Positions 34,331 through 42,697 of a stretch of DNA of 64,000 bases are shown one piece after another (positions within the stretch are counted from its first letter, which is position 1; each line of letters starts with the position of its first letter). The stretch is from Spirosoma profusum. GTDB lineage: Bacteria; Bacteroidota; Bacteroidia; Cytophagales; Spirosomataceae. The translations under genes were made by a program, and so were the position numbers. The stretch covers positions 62,001 to 126,000 of the forward strand of contig NZ_JACWZY010000001.1 of the NCBI RefSeq assembly GCF_014699005.1, read 5' to 3'. The notes under the pieces were generated by a model that saw only the letters and a program-made list of their open reading frames with translations, was not told where the DNA came from and searched no databases.

Positions 34331-35824
34331 ATGACTAGTCAGGGCTATAGATTTGAAATGCCAGACAACAACCCCATTATTATCAAGGTTGTTGGCGTTG
34401 GCGGCATGGGAGGGAATGCCGTCAAGCACATGGACAAAATGAAGATGCAGGATGTCAGTTTTGCAGTTTGCAATACTGACCGTCAGGCTCTTATGAATAA
34501 TCCAGTAAAAACGAAACTGCAACTAGGCGATGGCTTGGGCGCAGGAACTGACTGGAAAGAAGGCGAAAAAGCTGCCCGCGACAGTATAGAGGAGATTGAA
34601 AACCTGCTGGCTTCACCTACCAAAATGGTGTTCATTACGGCAGGTATGGGCGGTGGTACGGGTACCGGTGCCGCTCCGGTTGTGGCTGAAGTGGCGCGCA
34701 AAATGGGCTTACTCACCGTGGCTGTCGTAACGGCTCCGTACTGGTATGAAGGCACCGACAAAAAAGAGCAGGCTCGGGAAGGTATCGAAAAGCTGAAAGA
34801 TAGCTGCGATACGGTGCTGGTGGTACTGAACGATAAACTGGCGGAGCTTTACAGCGAACTCACCTGGACCGAAGCCTACGCCCACGCCGACGACGTTCTG
34901 GCCAATGCCGTAAAAAGTATTGCTGAGATTATCACCACGCAGGGCGATATCAACGCTGACTTTGCCGACGTAAAAAAAGTACTTGAAGGAGCAGGCCAAT
35001 CCGTGATGGGTTCGGCAGAAGCCTCGGGCGAAGACCGGGCGCTACGGGCTATCGAGTCTGCGCTTAATTCTCCGTTGCTTAACGACCACGACATTCGCGG
35101 TGCCAAGCGTATTCTGTTGACCATTTCGTCGAGTAAGCAGCACGCTATGTTGCTAAAAGAGCAAATGGCTATTTCGGAGCATGTGTCCAAAAAAATTCAA
35201 AGTGAAGCCAAGATGTTTAAGTTTGGCGCCATCACTGACGAAACGCTTGGCGATAAACTTCGGGTTACGATCATTGCTGCTGGTTTTGATGGTACGTCTA
35301 AATTGATGGATCAGCTTAAGCTTAAGAGTCAGGATACTAAAGAAACTGAAGACAAAGCAAAAGAAACAGTCCAACCTGTTGATGACAAGGACAATACCGA
35401 CGGAAATGACGCTGAAACACAAGGTAGCGGACCAGTGGGTGTCCTGGAAGGAGAGGAAGAACCTTCGGGCGATTTAGTGCTAGTGGATGATGAAGGGGGC
35501 GAGGTTGATGTAAAACCAACGGTTAGTCTCAAAAACGACGAAAAGAAAACACCGACCGGTTACAACGGTTCAACTATCGTTTTACCCGAAGCACCCAATA
35601 AATCGACCCCTGATCCGGATTATGATGCTGATACATTGGTTCTGGAAGAAGAGGAACGCCCGGATGATAGGGACTTGATCAAGCGGACAATAGAGATGTT
35701 TGTGAAAGGTCAATATCTGGCTGCCGATCTCGACAGACCAACCTTTGAGCGAAATAAAACCGTATTGTATTCGCCCCCCATGCTATCTGAGCAAGATTTT
35801 ATCCGTTCAAAATTGAACGATTAA
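34331..35824 (+). CDS. ftsZ: FtsZ, tubulin-like division GTPase
   Basis: The GTP-binding signature G-G-G-T-G-T-G-A-A-P lies near residue 110 and the N-terminal strand has G-V-G-G-M-G-G-N-A-V, a small variant of the usual G-G-G-G-N. The T7 loop N-A-D-F-A-D-V is present near 215. A long acidic linker (about 330-470) leads to a C-terminal peptide core D-R-P-T-F-E-R, the site for FtsA binding, here followed by an extra 20 residues. The F-E-M-P segment before the first strand is typical of Bacteroidota and supports the chosen start. A terminator ends the dcw operon. Confidence 0.97.
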   Translation: MTSQGYRFEMPDNNPIIIKVVGVGGMGGNAVKHMDKMKMQDVSFAVCNTDRQALMNNPVKTKLQLGDGLGAGTDWKEGEKAARDSIEEIENLLASPTKMVFITAGMGGGTGTGAAPVVAEVARKMGLLTVAVVTAPYWYEGTDKKEQAREGIEKLKDSCDTVLVVLNDKLAELYSELTWTEAYAHADDVLANAVKSIAEIITTQGDINADFADVKKVLEGAGQSVMGSAEASGEDRALRAIESALNSPLLNDHDIRGAKRILLTISSSKQHAMLLKEQMAISEHVSKKIQSEAKMFKFGAITDETLGDKLRVTIIAAGFDGTSKLMDQLKLKSQDTKETEDKAKETVQPVDDKDNTDGNDAETQGSGPVGVLEGEEEPSGDLVLVDDEGGEVDVKPTVSLKNDEKKTPTGYNGSTIVLPEAPNKSTPDPDYDADTLVLEEEERPDDRDLIKRTIEMFVKGQYLAADLDRPTFERNKTVLYSPPMLSEQDFIRSKLND

Positions 35825-35846
35825 CCAGAAAATTCCCTAGATACTG

Positions 35847-35877
35847 GCAGAGGCTCAAATGGGTCTCTGCTTTTTTT
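35847..35877 (+). terminator. Intrinsic terminator after ftsZ
   Basis: GCAGAG (35847-35852) pairs with CTCTGC (35865-35870), followed by seven T residues. It lies just before the next gene's start at 35884. Confidence 0.8.
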
Positions 35878-35883
35878 ATCCAC

Positions 35884-36591
35884 ATGGAACAGACCTACAA
35901 AGCCGTTAAAACCGCCATTATGGCGCTACATCAGACAGAAAGAGCTATAATGGTGGCTCGTTTTTTCAAAACAGGTCCCGGTCAGTATGGTGAAGGTGAT
36001 CAATTTGTGGGCCTTTCGTTGCCGCAGATACGTGCCATTGTGAAGCTATACCAAAACCTGCCACTCGACGAAGTTGAAAAACTGGTCCAGGACCCGATTC
36101 ACGAATGCCGGATGACTGGCCTGCTAATTTGGGTAAAGCAGAATACTAAAGCTGGCTCGGCTGAAAGGGCAGCTATTCTGGATCGATATGTAGCAAACCG
36201 GCAATACATCAACAACTGGGATTTGGTCGACGTTACGTGTCCACATATCATTGGGCGCTACGTTGTTCAGGGCGATCGTACCATCTTGTACGACCTGACT
36301 CACGAAGAAAATCTCTGGAGTAAACGTATCGCCATCGTATCGACGCTTGCACTGATTCGGCTCGGGCAGTTTAGTGATACGTTTGCCATTGCCGAACTGC
36401 TTCTGTCGCACAAACACGATTTAATTCACAAGGCGGTTGGTTGGATGTTACGGGAAGTTGGGAAACGTAACGTCGATGCGCTGGAAGAATTTCTGCACGA
36501 CCACATCAGGCAACTACCTCGAACGGCGCTACGTTACGCCATCGAACGATTTGAACCCGCCCGCCGACGGTATTATCTGGAATTAACGTGA
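35884..36591 (+). CDS. DNA alkylation repair protein (AlkC/AlkD-like HEAT-repeat glycosylase)
   Basis: This 235-residue all-helical protein has the AlkD family features: F-F-K-T-G-P-G-Q-Y-G-E-G-D-Q-F near residue 27, W-D-L-V-D near 115 and L-W-S-K-R-I-A near 140. Relatives remove N3- and N7-alkylated bases by base excision without flipping. It starts 7 bp after the ftsZ terminator T-run and probably has its own promoter. Confidence 0.9.
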   Translation: MEQTYKAVKTAIMALHQTERAIMVARFFKTGPGQYGEGDQFVGLSLPQIRAIVKLYQNLPLDEVEKLVQDPIHECRMTGLLIWVKQNTKAGSAERAAILDRYVANRQYINNWDLVDVTCPHIIGRYVVQGDRTILYDLTHEENLWSKRIAIVSTLALIRLGQFSDTFAIAELLLSHKHDLIHKAVGWMLREVGKRNVDALEEFLHDHIRQLPRTALRYAIERFEPARRRYYLELT

Positions 36592-36603
36592 ATTATGGTT
36601 AGT

Positions 36604-36659
36604 TGATTTTGTCATCCTTCCGCTCCGGCGGATCGGCTGCGTCAGGATGACAAAAATCA
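36604..36659. repeat. REP-like inverted repeat between convergent genes
   Basis: Outer arms TGATTTTGTCATCCT (36604-36618) and 36644-36659 are complementary with one extra T, and an inner hairpin TCCGC/GCGGA sits in the loop. It lies between the alkylation repair gene and ffh. The blocks GTCATCCTGACG and CCGCTCCGGCGG recur (with one change) in repeats at 39648 and 49261. Confidence 0.75.
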
Positions 36660-36662
36660 GAT

Positions 36663-37982
36663 TTAGCGCATCATCTTGTTGAGCTTGCCAGATGCCTGCA
36701 TGGTATTCATTTTCTTCATCATCTTACGCATCTCGTCAAACTGCTTTAGTAGGTTATTCACCTGCTGAATGTTCGTGCCACTACCAGATGCAATTCGTTT
36801 TTTACGACTACCGTCAATAATGTCAGGGCGCTGCCGCTCTTTAGGCGTCATGGAACTGATGATGGCTTCGATGGGTTTGAACGAATCGTTATCGATGTCT
36901 AAATCCTTGATCATCTTGCCCATACCCGGAATCATACCGAGCAGGTCTTTTACGTTACCCATCTTTTTAATCTGTTGCAACTGCGAGAGGAAGTCGTCGA
37001 AGTCGAACTGATTCTTACGCATCTTGGCATTGATACGTTTGGCTTCATCTTCGTCGAAGGCCTGCTGCGCCCGCTCCACCAGCGAAATTACGTCGCCCAT
37101 ACCCAGAATCCGGCTGGCCATCCGGTCGGGGTAGAAAACGTCGAGGGCTTCCATTTTCTCGCCCGTGCTGATGAACTTGATGGGCTTATTAACGACTGTT
37201 TTGATCGAAAGAGCCGCACCACCACGCGCGTCGCCGTCGAGCTTGGTCAAGACAACGCCGTCGAAATTAAGCCGTTCGTTAAAAGTCTTCGCCGTATTGA
37301 CCGCGTCCTGTCCTGTCATCGAATCGACTACAAACAAGGTTTCAGTAGGGGAAATGGCACGTTTGACCGCTTCAATTTCCTGCATCATAGCCTCATCGAC
37401 GGCAAGACGTCCGGCGGTATCGACAATGACGATTTTCTTACCTGTTTTCCGTGCCTGATCAATAGCGTTTTTGGCGATGGCTACAGCGTCTTTATTCTCA
37501 GGCTCCGAATAAACATCAACCCCAACCTGTTCGCCCAGCACTTTCAACTGGTCGATAGCGGCCGGACGATAAATGTCGGCGGCAACGAGCAAAACGTTAC
37601 GTCCCTGCTTTTTGAGGTAGGCTGATAGCTTTCCAGAGAACGTAGTTTTACCAGAACCCTGCAAACCAGCGATCAGAATAACAGCGGGATCGCCTTTGAT
37701 GTTAATGCCCTGCGCTTCGCCCCCCATCAACTCGGTCAGTTCCTCCTGAACGATTTTCACGAACAACTGGCCGGGTTCTACCGAAATAAGTACTTTCCGG
37801 TCGAGGGCTTTATCGCGAATGCGGTCGGTGATATCCTTCGCCACTTTGTAGTTTACGTCGGCGTCGGTCAACGCGCGACGAACTTCCTTGATCGTCGCTG
37901 CTACGTTGATTTCGGTAATGCGGCCCTGCCCCTTGAGGGTTTTAATGGCCTTATTTAACTTATCCTGAAGATTCTCGAACAT
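36663..37982 (-). CDS. ffh: Signal recognition particle protein Ffh (SRP54)
   Basis: The N domain (about 1-90), G domain with G-L-Q-G-S-G-K-T-T near residue 105 and D-T-A-G-R near 187, and Met-rich M domain (about 300-439, G-M-I-P-G-M-G-K-M and a terminal M-R-K-M-M-K-K-M) are all present. It delivers nascent membrane proteins to the translocon. The ATG at 37982 (M-F-E-N-L) is the family start; a 7-codon longer frame is possible but not conserved. Confidence 0.97.
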   Translation of the reverse strand: MFENLQDKLNKAIKTLKGQGRITEINVAATIKEVRRALTDADVNYKVAKDITDRIRDKALDRKVLISVEPGQLFVKIVQEELTELMGGEAQGINIKGDPAVILIAGLQGSGKTTFSGKLSAYLKKQGRNVLLVAADIYRPAAIDQLKVLGEQVGVDVYSEPENKDAVAIAKNAIDQARKTGKKIVIVDTAGRLAVDEAMMQEIEAVKRAISPTETLFVVDSMTGQDAVNTAKTFNERLNFDGVVLTKLDGDARGGAALSIKTVVNKPIKFISTGEKMEALDVFYPDRMASRILGMGDVISLVERAQQAFDEDEAKRINAKMRKNQFDFDDFLSQLQQIKKMGNVKDLLGMIPGMGKMIKDLDIDNDSFKPIEAIISSMTPKERQRPDIIDGSRKKRIASGSGTNIQQVNNLLKQFDEMRKMMKKMNTMQASGKLNKMMR

Positions 37983-38277
37983 AATTGTGGTAAACGATGG
38001 CACAAAGATAACAGTTTCCGGTAGGCAATACGTAGCCCGTTATTTAGTAGAAAAAATTGCATACCCTGACCGCTATTTTATATTTATTTTTCTGAGCTGC
38101 CACTACGCAATAAATTTTTGGCACTATAGTTGATATAGAAAATAATAGTTCATCGTTTGTGAATTAAACACAACTCTATGGGGCAATAGTACTGTTTTAG
38201 TTTATATTTGTGATGGTTGCATAGTATATGCAGGATTCATGGATAGGACGCCGTATTGATTCTAAACCAATTGCCCC
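37983..38277. other. Divergent intergenic region, ffh / small secreted protein
   Basis: No coding frame is visible in 295 bp. On the minus strand TATCTTTG (38003-38010) resembles a -7 element for ffh. On the plus strand TATATTTG at 38203-38210 resembles one for the next gene. No clear -33 element accompanies either. Confidence 0.5.
38203..38210 (+). promoter_or_regulatory. Candidate -7 element TATATTTG
   Basis: It matches TAnnTTTG and lies 67 bp upstream of the small secreted protein start at 38278. No TTG is found at the usual -33 spacing. Confidence 0.45.
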
Positions 38278-38580
38278 ATGAGAACTCTTTTGATGAAAAA
38301 AGCGACCGGCTATCTGGCTACGGCGTCGTTAGTGACTTCTTCTTTCTTTGTGTGCGTTGCCCAACCCGTACAGGCAGCCTCTGCTACGTCCGTATCAATG
38401 CACGTAGATGGTCGTAAATCGGCCGACAGCCCCGGATTAGTACGTAGTACGGCTACGAAAACGGAAACCGTTACGAAAGATCAGCAGAAGCATGATAAAA
38501 AAACGATTAGCCGGTGCTGGAAACGTATCATTACGGCGATTCGGGAAGTAAACCATGCTCATCGAAATACCCAGAAATAA
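38278..38580 (+). CDS. Small secreted basic protein of unknown function
   Basis: This 100-residue protein has a signal peptide (hydrophobic A-T-A-S-L-V-T-S-S-F-F-V-C-V-A, cleavage near residue 33, V-Q-A-A). The mature part of about 67 residues is rich in Lys, Thr and Ser and has one Cys in I-S-R-C-W-K-R. I do not recognise a family. A possible promoter lies upstream and a perfect 30-bp palindrome follows 20 bp after the stop, which supports it being a real, separately transcribed gene. Confidence 0.6.
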   Translation: MRTLLMKKATGYLATASLVTSSFFVCVAQPVQAASATSVSMHVDGRKSADSPGLVRSTATKTETVTKDQQKHDKKTISRCWKRIITAIREVNHAHRNTQK

Positions 38581-38600
38581 CCGACCTACTGAGAATAGAA

Positions 38601-38630
38601 TCCCCGTTACGTTGTACAACGTAACGGGGA
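38601..38630. terminator. Perfect 30-bp palindrome, probable terminator
   Basis: The half-site TCCCCGTTACGTTGT is followed at once by its exact complement (38616-38630), then TTTGCGTTTTT. With no spacer the hairpin loop must open a few pairs. It also contains the TACGT motif on both strands. Confidence 0.7.
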
Positions 38631-38702
38631 TTTGCGTTTTTAAGCGAATTTAAGCGAACAAAGGATTTAGTAAAATGACAGAAACGGGTATCGAGATATG
38701 CT

Positions 38703-38710
38703 TACTTTTG
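38703..38710 (+). promoter_or_regulatory. Candidate -7 element TACTTTTG
   Basis: It matches TAnnTTTG, is 27 bp upstream of the ATG at 38738, and is the same octamer as upstream of icd (47967). No clear -33 element is seen. Confidence 0.5.
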
Positions 38711-38737
38711 CTTCCAAAACCCTAAATCTTTTTTGCT

Positions 38738-39580
38738 ATGCGTTTTGCTATTTTTTGCCTGCTGAGTGCTCTATTGATGGCTCAGCCTATAGTTGCCCAG
38801 AAAATGGAACCCATTACAGTTGCCAGTTATAATCTGCGCTATAAGAATAAAAACGACGGCGTGAATGCGTGGGATAATCGGAAAGAAAATGTAAAAGCGC
38901 TTGTTCGCTTCCATGAATTCGAATTGTTTGGGACGCAGGAAGCTTTGCGCGAACAATTAAACGACGTAGCTGAACTACAGGATTTTGCGTTCATTGGAGC
39001 CGGTCGTGACGACGGCAAAGAAGCGGGTGAACACTCGGCGATTTTCTACAAAAAAGACCGTTTCAAAGTATTGCAATCTGGTAATTTCTGGCTGAGTGAA
39101 ACGCCCGATAAGCCCGGCAAAGGCTGGGACGCTACGTGCTGCAACCGCATTTGTTCGTGGGCGAAATTCAACGATCTAAAAAACAAAAAGGAGTTTTACT
39201 TCTTCAGCGTTCACTTCGATCATCAAGGCGTCGAAGCGCGTCGGCAGTCGGGTAAATTGATGGTATCGAAAATAAAGGAAATCGCTAAAAATGAACCCGT
39301 TATTCTGGCCGGCGATTTTAACTCTACGCCTGAAACCGAGCAGATTCAAACCATCAAAACCCTCCTGAGCGACGCGCACGACGTAACGACTACACCGCCC
39401 TACGGCCCGGAAGGTACGTTCAATAGCTTCAAATTCGACGCACCGATGGACAAACGTATCGACTATATTTTTGTCAGCAAACCATTTCGCGTCTTAAAAT
39501 ATGGTGTATTGACTGATGCGAAAGAACAACGCTACCCATCTGACCATCAGCCTGTAATGACTAAAGTTGTGATGAATTAG
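38738..39580 (+). CDS. Secreted endonuclease/exonuclease/phosphatase-family protein
   Basis: A signal peptide (cleavage near residue 20, P-I-V-A-Q) precedes the EEP fold. Visible metal and catalytic motifs are S-Y-N-L-R near residue 30, G-T-Q-E near 64, S-V-H-F-D-H near 158, G-D-F-N-S near 197 and S-D-H-Q-P-V near the end. The family includes nucleases, phosphodiesterases and phosphatases; this exported type in Bacteroidota is usually left as an unspecified hydrolase. Two large inverted repeats follow. Confidence 0.88.
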   Translation: MRFAIFCLLSALLMAQPIVAQKMEPITVASYNLRYKNKNDGVNAWDNRKENVKALVRFHEFELFGTQEALREQLNDVAELQDFAFIGAGRDDGKEAGEHSAIFYKKDRFKVLQSGNFWLSETPDKPGKGWDATCCNRICSWAKFNDLKNKKEFYFFSVHFDHQGVEARRQSGKLMVSKIKEIAKNEPVILAGDFNSTPETEQIQTIKTLLSDAHDVTTTPPYGPEGTFNSFKFDAPMDKRIDYIFVSKPFRVLKYGVLTDAKEQRYPSDHQPVMTKVVMN

Positions 39581-39609
39581 GTAACGATACGTTGATAATT
39601 TCTATAAAT

Positions 39610-39647
39610 AAAATGCCCCGCAAGAGTCGACTCTTGCGGGGCATTTT
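39610..39647. terminator. Perfect 38-bp palindrome after the EEP gene
   Basis: Both 19-nt halves (AAAATGCCCCGCAAGAGTC and its complement) are exact and adjacent, ending in TTTT. It is a strong bidirectional terminator-like hairpin 30 bp after the stop. Confidence 0.8.
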
Positions 39648-39733
39648 CTGTCATTCTGACGAAGGAAGAATCTTAAGTCATCCTCGCTCTCAAATAAGGG
39701 AACGTTAAGATTCTTCCTTCGTCAGAATGACAG
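39648..39733. repeat. Perfect 29-bp inverted repeat abutting the palindrome
   Basis: The arms 39648-39676 and 39705-39733 are exact reverse complements around 28 nt. The first arm begins at the next base after the preceding palindrome ends. It holds the block GTCATTCTGACG, close to the repeat at 36604. Confidence 0.9.
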
Positions 39734-39790
39734 AAACGTGCATTTTTGACCTATCTCCAAATCTATACTCCTAACTTCACTACGTTCGAT

Positions 39791-41509
39791 TTACTCCGAG
39801 CGTGACGAAGAGACTTTGGCGGCACTCGATTTTTCTTTCGCTTTATCTTTTTCGAGCTGTTTTTTCACGGCTTCGCGCTGATCATCACGTAGCGTTGGGT
39901 AAGTAATGCCTAGTTGTTCCAGATAGGTTTTGTTCTTGGATGGGTCGTAATAAAACTTCTCCAGTTTTGGCTTAAACTCCGCCATAATCTTCTTATTCAG
40001 ATAGATAGCAGGCTGCTCTTTGGGAGAAATCAGCGGTTCGTATTTAATGTCTTTCGTTTGCTCGTCCTTGTAGTACGTCCAGGCTTCCTTGATAATTTCC
40101 GGTTTCATGAGCAAATCCAGAAGCGTCATGGCTTCTGCTTTGGCGCCGTAGACCACACCTTTGTGTGCAATGGGCGTGGCCATTGAAATGGCATTGGCCC
40201 AGTGGTGGCCGGGTAGCCCTGGAATGTTGCTCGGGTAACGTAGCACGATCGTAGGCAGTGACCAGGAAATATCAGCAATATCGTCGGAACCACCGCCCAT
40301 CGGAGTCATCGCCTGACCGCCCATCATCACTACCGGTGCCGACGACGTAGGCATACCCATCGAATCCAGTTTAGTGGCTAATCCGTCGATTTTAGGTGCT
40401 ACTAACTCAATCTGTGAGGCACGCGCCAACAACTGGTCTTCTTCCGACCAAGTGGGCAAACCCACTTTTTTGATGTTATCGTAAGCTGCTGCCGCTATTA
40501 CTTTGTTGGTGTGCACTGGCCAGGCCGATCCCAGAATTTCGTAAGTGAATTTGGTGTCGGTCATCATGGCCGCGCCTTCGGCAATTTTCACGCCCGTTTC
40601 AAACAGCTTTTTGATTTTCGGATACGTCCGTTCGCGGAAGTAATACCAGACGGCAGCTTTCGACGGCACTACGTTCGGCTGGTCGCCACCGTCGGGGATA
40701 ACGTAGTGCGAACGTTGTGTAAGTTCGAGGTGTTCGCGCCGGAAGTTCCAGCCAATGTTCATCAGTTCGACGGCATCAAGCGCGCTACGTCCGCGCCAGG
40801 GTGCACCGGCTGCGTGGGCGGCCTGACCTTCAAAATTGAACTTGACCGAAACCAGCCCATTGTTACCATTGTCGCCCCACGATACCCCCAAGTTGTTACC
40901 CACGTGGGTGAAAATGCAGGCATCCACATCTTTGAAATAGCCATCCCGAACGTAGAAGGCTTTCGTACCTACGAGTTCTTCGGCAACGCCCGGCCAGAGC
41001 ATCAACGTACCGGGAATTTTCTCCCTTTCCATTAACTTCTTCACGGCCAGTACGGCCACAATGTTAAGCGCCTGACCGGAATTATGGCCTTCGCCGTGCC
41101 CCGGTGCCCCTTCTACAATCGGATCTTTGTAGGCCACACCAGGTTTCTGACTGGCTTTTGGAATGCAATCGATGTCAGAACCGATAGCAATAAGCGGTTT
41201 TCCCGATCCCCACGTAGCAATCCAGGCGGTTGGAATATTTGCTATGCCTTTCTGAACTTTAAAGCCTTCCTTTTCGAGCAGTTCTGTCAGGTATTTAAAT
41301 GATTCTTCTTCCTGAAAACCCAGTTCGGAGAAGCTGAACAGCATGTCGTTAATCTGCTGCGCCATCTTGGAATTGGCTTCTACTGCGGCTACAGCTTCAG
41401 CTTTCAGTTTGTCGATACGATCCGATGAGCCAGCCTGTTTTGAGGATTTTTTGCTTTGAGCGAGGCAGAATGTCGGTAAGAGAAGAAAGAGGAGTAATAA
41501 ACGCTTCAT
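39791..41509 (-). CDS. Secreted M20-family amidohydrolase (AbgB-like)
   Basis: A signal peptide (L-L-L-F-L-L-L-P-T-F-C-L-A-Q, cleavage about residue 18) precedes an M20 peptidase/amidohydrolase: S-D-I-D-C-I near residue 110, G-H-G-E-G-H-N-S-G near 136, V-A-E-E near 177 and the dimerisation insert around 220-330. The G-G-G-S-D-D-I-A-D-I-S-W stretch near 415 matches the AbgB (p-aminobenzoyl-glutamate hydrolase B) type. The C-terminal 100 residues are a Lys/Glu-rich extension with low complexity at the end. The ATG at 41509 is preferred because it starts the signal peptide. It cleaves an amide or dipeptide bond; substrate unknown. Confidence 0.85.
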   Translation of the reverse strand: MKRLLLLFLLLPTFCLAQSKKSSKQAGSSDRIDKLKAEAVAAVEANSKMAQQINDMLFSFSELGFQEEESFKYLTELLEKEGFKVQKGIANIPTAWIATWGSGKPLIAIGSDIDCIPKASQKPGVAYKDPIVEGAPGHGEGHNSGQALNIVAVLAVKKLMEREKIPGTLMLWPGVAEELVGTKAFYVRDGYFKDVDACIFTHVGNNLGVSWGDNGNNGLVSVKFNFEGQAAHAAGAPWRGRSALDAVELMNIGWNFRREHLELTQRSHYVIPDGGDQPNVVPSKAAVWYYFRERTYPKIKKLFETGVKIAEGAAMMTDTKFTYEILGSAWPVHTNKVIAAAAYDNIKKVGLPTWSEEDQLLARASQIELVAPKIDGLATKLDSMGMPTSSAPVVMMGGQAMTPMGGGSDDIADISWSLPTIVLRYPSNIPGLPGHHWANAISMATPIAHKGVVYGAKAEAMTLLDLLMKPEIIKEAWTYYKDEQTKDIKYEPLISPKEQPAIYLNKKIMAEFKPKLEKFYYDPSKNKTYLEQLGITYPTLRDDQREAVKKQLEKDKAKEKSSAAKVSSSRSE

Positions 41510-41663
41510 GGCAGGTTGTTTTGAGATTGAGAAGTATTCCACTAAAGATAGCGAAAACAACCAAAAATTCTACCAATGAAGCGCTACGTCACCCTCAATT
41601 CTGATACGTTCAAAACGTTGCCAATAGTGAATCAAGTTGGGAAATGTTTCTCGATTTCTGTAT

Positions 41664-42660
41664 CTAAGGCATTCGCACATACTTGTTCAGGCCCACCTGT
41701 ACCCAAGTTCCATTGTCCGAAACCTTGTTCCAAAGGCCGTTTTGTAATTCCCACAGGGAAGAACTTGCCGTCTTGCCGGGGCCAAATCCTCCGTAGGCAG
41801 CAAGCACATGTCGGCCGGTATCGTATTCCAGCGCAATACCCGATTCGAGCGGACCTCCGCTGGCTAGTTTCGTCAGTTTTTTTCCGTTCCAGCCCCATGT
41901 TTCCCCGATCGTTCCGTGAATGATGACCTGCTTTTGGTCGGGGCTGTATGTCATGGCGCGTCCTGATATAATACCAATGTTTTCGACTGGGATATGTGTC
42001 CAGCTTTGGCCATCAAACTCCCACAAATCGGCGGGCATATCTTTACTGGAAAATTTTCCACCAAACAATACTACCTTTTTTCGGAGTGGGTCGTATGCCA
42101 TTCCAAAATTGCCTCTCGCACCAGGACCGGGTAGCTTGAGTGCGGTAAACTGGCCATCTTTTAGCAGCCAGGTTGTAGAGTCGTGCTGAAAATCGACTAA
42201 GAAACCGCCGTAGACAACGAATGCATTCAGGTGATCGGCAAAAACCATTTTATGATGGTCGCGGGTGCCGATGTCGTTGGTATTAACCTTTGTCCATTTC
42301 GAGCCGTCGAACCGCCAGGTATCACCTTTTTTGTCGCCAATAATACCCTTTCCCCGGCCGCCAAATAGATAGACCTCACCGATTTTTGTGTTCAGGGCGC
42401 CTGCGTTAAGAATTCGTGATCTCGGTCCATACGCCTTGATCTAAGTCCAGGACGAGCCATCCCACTTCCAGACATTATTTTGTGTGGAATCCAGATGACT
42501 CGATGAATAGCCATCAAAAAGCAGCAGCGCCTTGCTTTTTGGGTGATAAATAAGGTGAGCGCGAGTCTTCGCATCTGGCAGCGTAGGATGCTGCTGCGCG
42601 AGCGAAACGTTTATGGAAATAATAGTAGCTAACAGAGATATCTGTATCCCTATTAGCCAT
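41664..42660 (-). pseudogene. Broken kelch-repeat protein gene (frameshift at start plus in-frame TAG)
   Basis: The minus-strand frame from 42659 to 41664 encodes a signal-peptide-like segment and kelch-type beta-propeller blades (F-G-G and Y-G-G turns), related to the intact gene at 44265-45227. Two lesions are visible. The ATG at 42660 is one base out of phase with the reading frame; deleting one G would give a clean M-L-I-G-I-Q signal peptide. A TAG stop at 42443-42441 sits in frame between S-S-W-T and I-K-A-Y; in the intact paralogue the aligned residue is Gln, so a CAG-to-TAG change fits. The longest intact frame starts only at 42248 (194 residues) and lacks a signal peptide. Sequencing error is an alternative. 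Confidence 0.8.
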
Positions 42661-42697
42661 TTCTAAGTTTTTGTCATAGTGCCGTTGGGGCGTATAG

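Noticed and set aside
40511-41035. 174-residue plus-strand frame
   Set aside because: Antisense to the M20 amidohydrolase; shadow of its codon bias.
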